From positions 21,551,167-21,615,166 of the forward strand of contig OX421500.1 in NCBI GenBank assembly GCA_949126835.1: a stretch of 64,000 nucleotides of DNA, written 5' to 3'. Under the pieces are notes generated by a model. That model saw only the letters and a list, made by a program, of their open reading frames with translations, did no database searches and had not been told where the DNA came from. Shown piece by piece: positions 1-13,790 of the stretch; the first letter of the stretch is position 1; each line of letters begins with the position of its first letter. The translations under genes were made by a program, and so were the position numbers. The stretch is from Anisus vortex (taxonomy: Eukaryota > Mollusca > Gastropoda > Planorbidae).

Positions 1-627
1 TTTGACAAGTTGATCAAAGGACCGAGTTAGACTTTTGCAAGGCTTAAACCAAATGTACTAGGGGGAAATAAATCTAACATGAACTGACTTTTATTTCTTT
101 ATGGAAATCCAAGATAGATTTATTCAAGTTCTCTATGCGCATTAAGATCTGGTGAAGTAAATCTATATATTATTTCCGTAGCCCCTCCACACAAAAGATT
201 GTGTTGCCAGCGTTGGGTCCCGTTGGCCTTGTTTCTCCAACTGTATCTGAGTAGGTTCATACTATCGCAACCATATAGGGTATTCAAAGTGTAACGGATT
301 TGAACCCGACCCCTATGAAATATCAGTATTAAACTTTGACGATAGACCACCCGACCCCATTTCTCTGTAGATTGATATAATTAACAAATATTTACAATAA
401 AAAATATTGCAATTATTTGTGTTACGTTTTGTGTATAACAATATAAAACAAAGTAGATATAAGAGAGAGGTTGATGTTTGGCACGTTGTCGTACTGTGTC
501 TTTATTGATTAATACAAATTAGAGATCTTTGACACATTGAACTGAACCTTAAAATAAATAAAGAAAACCAAAGCATCCTCATTAGACTTGATTGAGTTGT
601 GTAGGGCGGTCTTTTTATATACATCAG

Positions 628-629
628 AT

Positions 630-712
<83 letters not shown>
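628..712. repeat. (TA)n-(TG)n microsatellite
   Basis: About 60 bp of alternating TA runs directly into about 22 bp of GT, a compound dinucleotide microsatellite. Confidence 0.95.
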
Positions 713-1000
713 ATGGGTGAGGGGGAGTGTATTTATATGTGGGTGAGTACCCGCGTATGTAAATAGTGTAATTGTTATAATACATAAAGCTTTGAATTCT
801 AACTTAGATCAATAACACAACAATACTTCAATTTTATTTTTACTACTCACAACATTTACACAAGCACACTTTTTTTTATTTCTATAAGCAAGAGAAAATG
901 CATACAAATTATACTTCTTTCCAAGCGACAGCCGGGAAATGAAAGGGTTGCTTGAAAAGCAATAATGTTACATTATCTTAAGCTACCATAAAAGTTTAAG

Positions 1001-1116
1001 ACTTGACTGAAACCAAAACTAGTCTGCTGAAACCAAAACTAGTCTGCTGAAATCAAAACTAGTCTGCTGAAACCAAAACTAGTCTGCTGAAACCAAAACT
1101 AGTCTGCTGAAACCAA
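1001..1116. repeat. 20-bp tandem array
   Basis: Five to six near-identical 20-bp units containing CTGAAACCAAAACTAGT. One unit carries a single C-to-T change. Confidence 0.9.
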
Positions 1117-2320
1117 TGATATCCGTTGATCGCACATAGAATGAGCGTTTCTAGATTATTTATTTTTCTTTATGATTTATAAAACATTTAAAAAGTTGTT
1201 GTTTTTATTACATATATAAGAAACAGGTATAACATATACAGACAACGACGTTTTCATCTATATATTTTTAAAAACTATTTTTCATTAAATTTTATTTAAA
1301 AACTAATGACATAATTTGTTTTGTCATCAATACAGGAAAAACAAATGATTACAACGGAAAACTACTGCTGAGAATATTACCAGGATTAAATCTGTGAACT
1401 TTGCTCTGTTCGTGATACCAGGGACTTATCCAACGAGTAAAACAGTTTATCAGAAGGGAGGCAAACCAAAGAAATTTATTTAAACTCTCTATGCATATTT
1501 TTTTTATTACGGAAACTTCTATACGGCCTAATATCAGAAACATATTAAAACGTCCGAGTTAGAAGAATTAAAATCTAAGTCAATGAGAAATTAAGTAATA
1601 AATGTATGTATACAAACAACAGACATAATGATGCAAGATATATTCTGTAAGTTATTCAGAACTCAGTTACCCGCTACAGTGAACACAAGCGTGGCCTAAA
1701 TATCATCACTATATGTCGTTTGTATGTTGAATTACGGAAACTGTTGTTAAGTCAGGTAGAACAAGCAGTTATACAACAAACAAACAACAGCTGTCTGGTT
1801 TGTATGTAAACGCAAACATAACACAAGAGCATTGGCTTAATTTTTTTTTCTAAACCACATTTAAAACAAAGAAGAGAAAGAAAGAAATTAATTCGTTTCT
1901 TCAACAAGATGCACTGGCCTTGATAGTGCACTAACACTGATAAATAGAGCATACAGTTGAATAGAATACTTGAAACTTTAAGTAAATAATTCATATGACC
2001 TCTTTGAGTTATTGTGTGCAACTTTTGACATAAAGTCTGGAATTCTATTGAACTTGAGTCAATATACTTTCGTTTTGCTTTAACTTGAAGGGTAAGGAAG
2101 TATTACATAGTTGATATGTATATCATGATTTCACATTGTCGGAAGTGATAGTTTCAATAAATTATTCATGACTGGCAGTTTGGTTCTACTGCGTTCGAAT
2201 TCCACTCAGGATTAGGTTTCATACAACCCAGGATTGAGTTTGTTTCCACTTAGTCGTGAGTTTAATTCCACCAAGGATCGCGTTCTCTATCCTTATATTA
2301 AAAATTCAACGTCTACTGCT

Positions 2321-2801
2321 ATGAATCCTTACGCGTTTCGAGGATGGCACTTACCATCGGCGTATTCGGAGTCGGCCAACTGCGACAGGAACTACCCCAG
2401 CATGTACACCCCCTCCTGGTCAACCAGCTACTTTCCTCCCCCGTCCGTGTACCCTTTCCAAACGGACTCTGGCTCCGTCAAGCAGACCAACAACGGGGAC
2501 TGGAAACTCAACCCGATCAACTCAGCGGACAGCCCGACGGTGCCCCGGGACTCCAACATCATGAAGTCGGGCTACGAAGGCCTGCTGTACAAGGGCGCCT
2601 CGGCGCCCAATCCCAGATCGGAGTACGACAGCTGCGCCAGGGACGACCCGTCCAGGTCGTGTTGTGCAATCTCCTGTTCCTGCAATAACCACCAGAGACT
2701 GAACGTGTTGGATAACGGCTGGCGTAGTTCTGAGATGTCTCCGACTCTAGACTTCAACAAAGCTCCCAGCATGTCTCCATACCAGTCATTGTGTCAGAGA
2801 G
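2321..2801 (+). CDS. Hox gene coding exon 1
   Basis: Codes residues 1-160 plus the first base of codon 161. The N-terminus begins [10 protein letters not shown] and continues through aromatic- and Pro-rich stretches ([11 protein letters not shown]). A cysteine cluster (C114, C115, C119, C121, with C105 nearby) precedes Trp134. The strong GC bias from about 2380 to 2660 contrasts with both flanks. The donor GTCTGT at 2802 is good but not perfect consensus. Open frames in other frames here are shadows. Confidence 0.88.
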
Positions 2802-5800
2802 GTCTGTACAGATTTACTTTCATATTTTACATGTCTGGGTAATAGTAATAAAGAAAATAAGATGTTAGATTGATAAATAGATAAATACAAGATAAATTGT
2901 ATATAGATAAAGAGATATCTTCCAAGATACAAAGAAGAAAAGATAAATAAACAATAAGTTAAGATAACTTTATTGGTCCAAATAAATGGAAAATTGACTT
3001 GATTACATAAATTCCGTCTTTCAGCATACCGGTACTTAAAACAATCTTAAACAAGAAAACCATAAAAACGAAGTTTTCATTATACTCCCTTTATTTGCAA
3101 ACTAAGTTTACCATTATGTAATTAAATAATTGATTGACTACTGGAAATGAAACGTACAGAAAAATATCTGTGTCGCAAATCTCAAAAATATCTCCTTACT
3201 CCGTATGAATTGTTCTAAAAATAATCTTAGCGCATACTTTTTTTTTCTAGCTTTGCGCCGAAAAAGTATAAAAAGTTACAAAGGCATTTTTAACGCGAAA
3301 TCAAAATATTTCTTATGCTTTCCTTTTAAGAAATGAATATTGTCATAAGTGTAGTATTATTAAGTCGTTTTAACTGAAAATTTGATAGGATGTATTGTTA
3401 GGCGCCCCAAATCTGCTGTCCGAATTTCAGCTTGATCGGACCACGGGAAGTGGTCGAAAAATCGAAGCCAATTTTTGCACCCACGACGATTGCAGACAGA
3501 CAGACAGAAAATGCAACTTAAAATAAAGGGAGTAAAAAACATTTGTACTCAAGCAAAATAGACATTCGCGCACACTATCATACATTTATCATACAAGAAA
3601 AAGTATTATTTAGGAGTCAGCTATTGTATTTCATGGCTGACTGATGATTCTTTTGAAAGATTCTCACTGATAGTGGAACAAAAGAGTTCCTAAATCTCTC
3701 TGTTTTATCCCTTATCGAAAGAAGCCGACCACTTCAACTAGATATAATGTAAACTACCTTGAATTGAATAGATCTTCAAGAGATGGTAATGTTTTATTAG
3801 GCGGTCTATCCGGTGTTTGTTCAATGTGGTGGTAATACCATATCAGCAGGGGATTGCGAAGGTTATGATGCTACCAACAGTCGCCTAGTAAAGAGATTCA
3901 TAATGGTTTTCTCTATATGAAATGTTTTTAGTTTACTAAACAAATTGAATGACAATGCAAAGTACTTATAAAAAAAAAATACTACATTATCTTGGAATCC
4001 ACATATTGATGAATTAACTGAAGAATCAAACAAACCTTACACTTTATAGAAGGAACTTTTACAAATGAAATAAGAACATAAAACTAAAATGATATCTTCC
4101 ATTAGGTAGACCTAGACCTATACTAGAATATGCATCTTCTTTATGAGACCCATCTACTAAAGAAAACAATTTTTGTAAAGCTACAACTAATCGAGAAAAG
4201 AGCTACAAGATTCATCGTTAGTGAATATTCCCAACTGTTAAGTGTATTACCAATAGCTAAATCACTGAACCTAGTACATGTAACATTAGAGGAAATAATG
4301 TCAAAGAGTAGACTAGTATTAATACCAAAAAAGTACAGCAGGCTTACTTGGAAATACAACACAACTATCTACTACAATACTCAGATAGATATGAGGATAA
4401 ATACACTTTTTATAAAATTCCATATGCAAGAACAAATGCATGTAAGTACTCTTTCTTCCCAAGTGGCGTCCGGGCAAGGAATGGGTTACCAGAACAAATA
4501 AAGGAAAACCAGCACCATAACAGCATTTAAGATTATAATCAAAATACAAGACTAGCCTCAAACCACGGATAGACGTGACAGACAGACAGACAGATAGACA
4601 GATATATAGATAGACAGATAGACAGATAGACAGATAGACAGATAGATAAATAGACAGATAGACAGATAGACATATAGACAGATAGATAGACAGATAGACA
4701 TATAGACATATAGACAGATAGACATATAGACAGATAGAAAGATAGACAGATAGACAGATAGACAGATAGACAGATAGACAGATAGACAGTGAGACAGACA
4801 GATAGACAGATAGACTGATAGACAGACATACATATAGACAGATAGACAGATAGACAGATAGACAGATAGACAGATAGACAGATAGACAGATAGACAGATA
4901 GACAGATAGACAGATAGACAGATAGACAGATAGACAGATAGACAGATAGACAGATAGACAGATAGACAGATAGACAGATAGACAGATAGACAGATAGACA
5001 GATAGACAGATAGACAGATAGACAGATAGACAGATAGACAGATAGACAGATAGACAGACAGACAGATAGACAGATAGACAGATAGACAGATAGACAGATA
5101 GATAGATAGATAGACAGATAGACAGACAGAGAGACAGAGAGGCAGATAGAAGGATAGATATATAAAAAGACAGATATTTAGATAATTTTGTAGATATCTA
5201 TATAGAGGGTAAAGATGTAACGACAGGCTTTAAAAAAAATATTATTTTTTTAATGTAGGCCTATACAAGAAAGAAAAATTGCTGTTATTAGCACGTTTCG
5301 CAGTCATCATAGATTTACTAGCAAGTCAACCCGTCATTAATTCATCACCTAAATCTCAACATGTACCATAGACCTGCCTTAGGACGACGTTGTCTCATTT
5401 ATCCCAAACACACCAGTGAACAAGTGCTGGCTCTACCCCCCCCCCCCTTTTTTCCTCTTCCACGTTCCTAACCTTACTCGCAATTTATGATCAAGGAAGT
5501 ATAAGATGGTCGTGTAAAACGCGAATGGAAAAAGGACGGGGAGGTGCTGGGCGTGGACGCCATGGCAGAGTTATCCCTTCTTGTACAATATATGTTCTAT
5601 GATTGTTGCGTGAACAAAATGAAATAAAGGTAGGCCTATATTCATTGTGGATGAAAAAAAGTAGATTAGGTTTAGGTTAGGTTAGATTTATGTCCAGGTG
5701 AAGGAAATTAAAGGTAGATTAACCGTAACTAAAGGTAGATTGATGCTGGTAAAAGAAATAAAGATAGATTAACTATAACTAAAGGTAGATTGATACCGTA

Positions 5801-8800
5801 GAAAGAAATAAAGGTAGATTAGCCGTAACTAAAGGTAGATTGATGCTGGTAAAAGAAATAAAGATAGATTAACTATAACTAAAGGTAGATTGATACCGTA
5901 GAAAGAAATAAAGGTAGATTAGCCGTAACTAAAGGTAGATTGATGCTGGTAAAAGAAATAAAGATAGATTAACTACAACTAAAGGTAGATTGATACCGTA
6001 GAAAAAATTAACGGTAGAATAACCACAACTAAAGGTAGATTGATACCGTATAAAATAATAAAGGTAGATTAACCGTAACTAAAGGTAGATTGATACTGTT
6101 GAAAGAAATAACGGTAGAATAACCACAACTAAAGGTAGATTGATACCGTATAAAATAATAAAGGTAGATTAACCGTAACTAAAGGTAGATTGATACTGTT
6201 GAAAGAAATAACGATAGAATAACCACAACTAAAGGTAGATTGATACCGTAGAAAATAATAAAGGTAGATTAATCATAACTAAAGATAAATTCAAAGGGGA
6301 TGAAAAAGAGGTAGATTGATGCTCGTATAAGAAAATGTGTTTCATTCAGGATAACTACAGGTAGATTCTTTGGGAATTCAAGAAATATAGATTGCCACTG
6401 GTGAGAGAAACACAGATATATTATACGTAGTTAATAATGCTACAGCTCTTTTTTATTTGGGAAATGGGGGGGGGGGGCAGGGATTTGAGGAGAGCAAGTT
6501 AAATTGATACTCGCAAATGAAATAAACGGGTGTATATTTCAGTAGTTTGATTGGCTACTATATGTATTTCCTTACAATAAATTGTGCATGTATAGCATTA
6601 TAAACTCTAACGTTTTCTTTAATCTTCCTCGTGGGTGGATAGTACTGAGCACAAAGGTTTTGTGTTTCTTTACGACGATGTTTTTTAAAAAAAAGTAGAA
6701 TTTATGTCATGTATTGTACCGGAAGTCATCCTAAATTAAGATCCACCTTGCATAATTTGAGCACGACCGAGAAGAGATCCCGGCCCATCATAGCCCATGA
6801 CCTCTGCAGGTCCATTCAAGGGTCGTTAAATCTTTTTTTATGGTCCACATTATGACGTTCAGGTCAACTTATGACGCAAAGGTCACGTGGTGACAAGAAT
6901 TTCGCTCGACCTTCATGGGCAGGGGACGGACAGGAGAGAACGGAAAACTTAAATAGTTTGTATTGTTTTCAGGTGTAAAAAGTGTAATTACATTTTAATA
7001 GGACAATACAATATGTAAACACAGCGGTAAAGAAATTGTGAGACGAAATATTAAAGAAACGAAAAACGAAATGCATTTGTCGACATATGGTTCAACATTA
7101 ATATCTGAAATTGATGTAATTATAATAATTTTGATATAGTGGACTCAATAGTTTAATAGTAATTGGTTGACGTATATAATATAAAAAAATAATCCATAGC
7201 AATGCTTGCTTGAGGATCGTGAAGATCCATACAGTTGTTCACGTGTAGTCTGACGTATAGGTTGACGAATAGTTTGACATATAGTTTGACATATAGTTTG
7301 ACATATAGTTCGACGTATAGTTTGACGTATCGGTTGACGTATAGTTTGACATATAGTTTGACATATAGTTTGACATATAGTTTGACATATAGTTTGACAT
7401 ATAGTTCGACGTATAGTTTGACGTATCGGTTGACGTATAGTTTGACATATAGTTTGATGTATAGTTTGACGTATCGGTTGACGTATAGTTTGACATTTGG
7501 TTGGACATATTGTTTGACGTATCGTTTGACGTATAGTTTGACATTTGGTTGGACATATTGTTTGATGTATAGTTTGACGTATCGGTTGACGTATATTTTG
7601 ACATTTGGTTGGACATATTGTTTGACGTATCGTTTGACGTATCGTTTGACGTATAGTCGGACGTATAGTTTGACGTATAGTTTAACGTAAGGTTTAACGT
7701 ATAGTTTGACGTATAGCTTGACGCACAGTTGTGGTATCGTTTGACGCATCGTTTGACGTATAGTTTAGCGTAAAGTTTAACGTATAGTTTGACGTATAGT
7801 TTGACGTATAATTTGACGCATTAAAAACAATGGTATTGTTTGGCTAGCTGACCTTATTCTCCCCAATAGACCTTGGATTGCGTTTACAAATGGGTATACA
7901 CGGGGTCGGCTTTTATGTATAGGCAAAATAAACATTCCGTAATGACGGGATTTGAACTCGTAAGTCCATGGAACTGTGGTCCAACCGTCTACCACTAGAC
8001 CAGCTGCCCGAATCTGTTGAAAGTAGCAGAAGCATCGATAAAGGCGGGAAATAAGAAGTAATATAGTGTTAGATGTGTGAGGGGCATGTATACTCATAGA
8101 CAACAAGTTTAAACAAGGGGCATGAACGATAGACAGACATTTATTTGAACAGACAAAGAACAACAGACAGAAATACAGACATGCAGGCAGACAGCCAAAC
8201 AGACAGATAAATAAATGAAAAGACGGACAGATGGCGACAGATTGTAGACAGACAGTCAGACAGAACAGAGGAATAAATAGATCTATTCATTGGCAGAGTG
8301 TGATAGACATAAGGACAAATAGATTCATAAATATAAAGTGACAGGCAGACAGATAGAAAGATGAATGGAAATATAAATAAATGTTTTATTTGATACACAC
8401 ATAGTATTTAAAACATATCTTCTTTTGAAAATAATGAATTATCTGTCCAGATTGGTTTACTTTTTATCATTTGCCACTACCGATAATCCCTTGTAATCCC
8501 ATTAACAGAAAACAATCCTTTATCCACGATAATGCCCAAAACATTGTTCGTATTCATGACAAACATGAAAACATCAGTAGAATGACATGAATAAATGTTG
8601 GTTTTAAGCCACTGTCAAAATGAAACGAAACATACACACATAAACACTATATCCGCAAAGATTGATAAGGTGTAAACGCATGTTTGACAGGAAGTAACTG
8701 GAATGAATTGCCGCTGGGAATCTGGAAAAACGGAATTGTTTTTAGTTGTTCTTTTTTTTGTTTGTTTCCATATTTTTTTTAAAGGAATTTATAATCCGTG

Positions 8801-11800
8801 TTTTTTTTTAAGATATTATTTGAAATGCATAGGCCTACACTTCAAATTCCATACGTTTATTCTTTTATTTTGAAACTGTGATGTAGGATGATTACTTATC
8901 CGCTTAAAACTGTATAGTTGAATTTTTACAGCTAAAGAGTTTAAAAACATTAAAAAGATCTTTAAATTTGGAAACACCACAGCGAAGAAGATTCAAAATC
9001 ATAGATATACTAATACATAACGCAATCTAATTCTAATTTAGGAATTCAATACAATATTCTAAAATTGTTTTGAGAAAGACATAGATTTATTAGTAAAATT
9101 ACTTTTCTTGTTCCGTATGCAAGAACGAATTCATATAAAGTATCTTTCTTCCTGAGCGGCATTTTGGGTAATAATGGGTTTCCGAAATTATATTGTTATC
9201 AGTAATAAGTAACATAAATTTTTCAAACGCTAATGCTGAGCTAATCTCAACAACTGATTTTCTATATACATTTAAGCTTACATGTATAAAAGATTGTTTT
9301 ATATTTGTTCTAAATGTTAGGACCATAAAACAATAAAAACAAATTTGCTAAATTAAACATTGACCTTGCCCTTACCCAGCCAACCAGAGCGCCCTAAACT
9401 CCAGACCTATTCTTTTACGTTCCATATGATTCTTTTCCACTAAGACTGTTAGCTCCGCCTCTCTCTCTCATGAACAAGACTATCTTCATGAGATTTCGTT
9501 TAGGACCCTGGAACTTTCATGGTTTTCTGTAGAGCGGGCAATGTTGCAGGATGTGCTCTGGATTTCGGAGCTCAGTTCCACATGGGCGGTCATGCTTTGA
9601 TCTGTCTCGGTGTTGGTGATCTATCTGTCTGGTGTGTCCGTACTCTGTAGATGGTGGGTCGGAGACTCAGGTTTGAACCCAACTTATTCAAATTCAAAGG
9701 GGCATTATGGTTAACGGCATTGAAGGTTATGATTTTTCCCCGGGTATGCAGGTTGTCGTGAACAACCCGGCTCTGATGTGTACCTCATGGGGTTGGAAAA
9801 TAGTAAATTTGGCTGTGCTACACAATCTCCTTGTATGCTGTAACCATGAAAAGTCGTTATCACTGCTTCACCTGCCCCATTTACCAATAGCCTTATATGG
9901 TTTATTTACTCAGCGTAATCCATACATTATCGCAATAGTCTTGCAATAGAAAACAAAATGTCTAAAGATTACAATTGCGTTTCGTTTCCAAGAATATAAT
10001 GAATTCAAGTAATTCAAGTTTCCAAGAATATAATGAATTCAAGTAATTCAAGTTTCCAAGAATATAATGAATTCAAGTAATTCAAGTTTCCACGAATATA
10101 ATGAATTCAAGTAATTCAAGTTTCCAAGAATATAATGAATTCAAGTAATCCAATAGTCATATTTTATTTTATTCATTAAAGATGTATATGAACAATACAG
10201 ACAATACAAAATTGCTTTACAGGAAATGTATTAATCAAATATGTAGAATTTCATTTCACATGGAAGCAGAAAATCATTTGAAAACATAATTATATTGTAT
10301 GAATTACATTCTGTCCTTGTATTTGAACATATATAATAAACATTTCACTTAAAAACATATTTTTTATGTCAATTAAATTCCCACCGTTCATTTGAATTCT
10401 TAGAAAATCCTATTTAAAACTATGGTTGATTTGTCGCTAAGATTAGGCCTACTATAATACTTTTATTCAATTTACGAATTATTTACTGATTCCCTTGTTT
10501 AACAAGATGTGTTCTGGTTATTTTGAATTGATACTATATTGGATTAGAAGACTGTAGCCTGTTTTAGTGATAAGGAAATCAGAAATTGTGATGCACAATT
10601 TAACCCTTACAGTCCCGGGCGCGTATATAGCGGAACTGAAGGCAGCATAGATAGAAGTAGGTCGGTACGGGAAGGGTTAATATAAACTTTGTGTTAACTT
10701 GTATTCTGAGCGTCCTTAAGAAGCTGTTTGTGTCGTGTTTTTTTGTCTAATCAGATGTAGCTCATAAGGTCAAGAGTCAAATGTTTAACTTTTTTTTAAA
10801 AATAATTGTCGTGACTTCATTTCATCTTGTTTTATTCTACCTATATTATTTGTAAACTAACTTCATTTAATATAAATGTATGCACTAAATAACAATGATA
10901 CAAAATGAAATTCTTTTACTTTTCCTGCAGCAGATTGTCAAGTGTTTGCTATTTGGTCATAGTTTATTGCGTGTGTATTTTGTTACATTTTATTGGAAAT
11001 ATTTACATCATTCATTTTTTAACATTTAAAGCTTTAAATGAGATCATTAACCAAAAACTAAACAAACTAATATTTATTAATAAAATATATTATTTCGTTA
11101 AATTATTTTTTTTAGACAAATTATTATTTTTTGTATTGTAAAAATTACGGACAAATTGACAATTAGTCTAGATTATATTTTTTGTAAAGTACCTTAAGTT
11201 TATATGTTTTTTTGTATTACCTTTTTCGGCTCCTATTGAAAATAGTATTTCATTTTCTATTGTTACAATGGGGAAAATATAATTTTGTATTTATTTATTT
11301 CAATTATATTTTAGGATAATATACTTTACATAATACTTTTAAGACTTTTGAAGTATTGTGTAACCACATTAATTGTAATTATTATCGGTGTATGTAGCAC
11401 TATGTATAGGCTTGTCCCCCCCCCCCCCCCAAAAAAAAAAAATTTAAAAAAATCACCCGTTCCTTAATCACAGAACAACAAAACGCGCAGCTAATTTAGG
11501 AAAATCCAATGTTGAACACATTGAGTAAAATCAGATCGCTATTTCTCACAACGTTTGATATATATTTGCGAAATTAGTCATAATTATATTTTTAAATCAA
11601 TATAGTCATCGACATATATAGTAAAGTTATCTTCGGAGAAAATTTCCGGTAAATCTAACGATATAGAATCTTTACCTTAATTGGTCTAACGGCCTATAAG
11701 TCTATGAAATTTATAAAATCAATCAAAGTAGTAAAATTTATGTTATATTTTGTTTCTTTTATTGCTTTGTTTTTTTTCAAATCAAAAACACGGTACGTTA

Positions 11801-13744
11801 TTAAAATGATAAATTATAGTTTTGAGTTTTTTTTTTTGTTTTTTTTTTTTTTTGTTGTGAAATGGTCTTAATAGTATGCTTTTTTTAATGGATATTCTTT
11901 GGTTGTGTTACTATGTTCGAGTATAAATAATTATACGGAACTCGATAGTTAGTTAATTGGCAAGTAGACTGTGATTTTAAAAATCGAATAATAAATCGTA
12001 AATTTTAAAAGGCACAGAAGTTGTAAAAAAAAGTTCAAGCTGTGTTAAACACTAGGCGACCACACATCTTCTTAACAATCAGAAGCTAAACTTAATATTC
12101 TCTCGCAACGTACAGATCATGAATAATTTCGGAATCTAGCTAACAGTTTTGTATTCTGACACGATTGTAAATAAACTAAATATCATGTTAAAGTTTTGAG
12201 AGTTGGTTGTTTGGTTCCCGAAAATAAAGGAAATAGCATCGACGAGTATTGAAAACAGTCTAAGCCACACAATTTCTTGATCTTTTGCGTTCACATACAG
12301 TTTAAACATTATTAAAGTTGAAAAATAATATAATTAATTAAATACCACACACGTTTCATTATCAGAGAACGTTTTTTGGAAAAATATGGTTTACGTTGCC
12401 ATAAATTATAACACTACAAGACAACAAAACTAAACACAAATAATATACACATAAACACATACATTCACACATATTGAGTTCATAAAACTACACGATACAA
12501 TCACGCTTTCAGCATGTCACTTTTCGTCTTCAACTTCACTTTGCAAACTGCGTGTGTTCAGTGCTGGGAGTTTTTCTAAGAACATCTGACCTGCAACATC
12601 GTGTGGGGGCCTTGAGACATTACTGAAAGCACCAAGTCTCATCATCTGGCACTACAGATTCGAACTCCCACTTCTGATAACGATTTTCCTCCTAGCGGGA
12701 GTCTTTATATGAGCAGTTAAAATTTCGGCAGTAAATCTTCGCCTGTTCTGACTTGGCCTGGCGCTCTTCGCCTCCTTCTGCTCCTCCTATATCTATTTCT
12801 CTCAACCTGTTTCCCTCTCTTCCATTCCTCCTTCAACTTTCATGTACTCCAGAAAATATGTTTTTTATTTGTTAAAAAAGAAACTGCTGACTGTAAAATT
12901 ACACAGAGGAGGGTGAGTAGAAATTTGAATCCTCGGAAAGCAAAAAAGATAGAGCTCAGTTATCCATGGATTATATCCAAACCTCTGAATTTAAAAAAAA
13001 GGAAGGAATTGACCCCCACGAAAGGTGGTAAGTTGTTATCAGAGAAGCTCTTAGTTTATTGCCATAGATGGTGGTTGATGTCTTCATAGAGAGGAATAGA
13101 GAAGTTGAATATGTACCAGTATTCAGTAGGCCTACTCAGTTGATGTAGACACAAAGAGTTGAATACGTACTCAGTATTCAGTTTGATATTTACACAAAGA
13201 GTTGAATACGTACTCAATTTGATATTTACACAAAGAGTTGAATACGTACTCAGTACTCAGTTTGATGTTTACACAAAGAGTTGAATACGTACTCAGTACT
13301 CAGTTTGATGTTTACACAAAGAGTTGAATACGCACTCAGTACTCAGTTTGATGTTTACACAAAGAGTTGAATACGTACTCAGTACTCAGTTTGATGTTTA
13401 CACAAAGAGTTGAATACGTACTCAGTACTCAGTTTGATGTTTACACAAAGAGTTGAATACGTACTCAGTACTCGATTTGATGTTTACACAAAGAGTTGAA
13501 TACGTACTCAGTACTCAGTTTGATGCTTACACAATGTGTATAATACGTACTCAGTACTCACTTTGAGACACAATTCTACAACTTACGTCTTAGACATAGT
13601 CACATTCTCTATGCTTGTATTTTGTTGATATTATGGACCAGATCAAATCTAACAATTTCGGAAAGCTGTACATCATTAGAATGGAAAGTCAGAATTATCT
13701 TTAACCTCCAGTCTCATGCTCTCTATCTCTCAATCCTTCTTTTC

Positions 13745-13790
<46 letters not shown>

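Larger units (their letters stand above)
1..2320. other. 5' flank of the Hox gene
   Basis: AT-rich non-coding DNA with no gene recognised. It holds a TA/TG microsatellite and a short 20-bp tandem array (separate entries). In the Hox reading frame a TAG stop lies at 2213-2215, so the coding frame does not extend upstream of it on unspliced DNA. I see no convincing core promoter. A non-coding 5' exon cannot be excluded. Confidence 0.6.

Noticed and set aside
7153..7749. 198-residue YVKL-repeat frame
   Set aside because: Produced by the 12-bp GTTTGACGTATA-type repeat.
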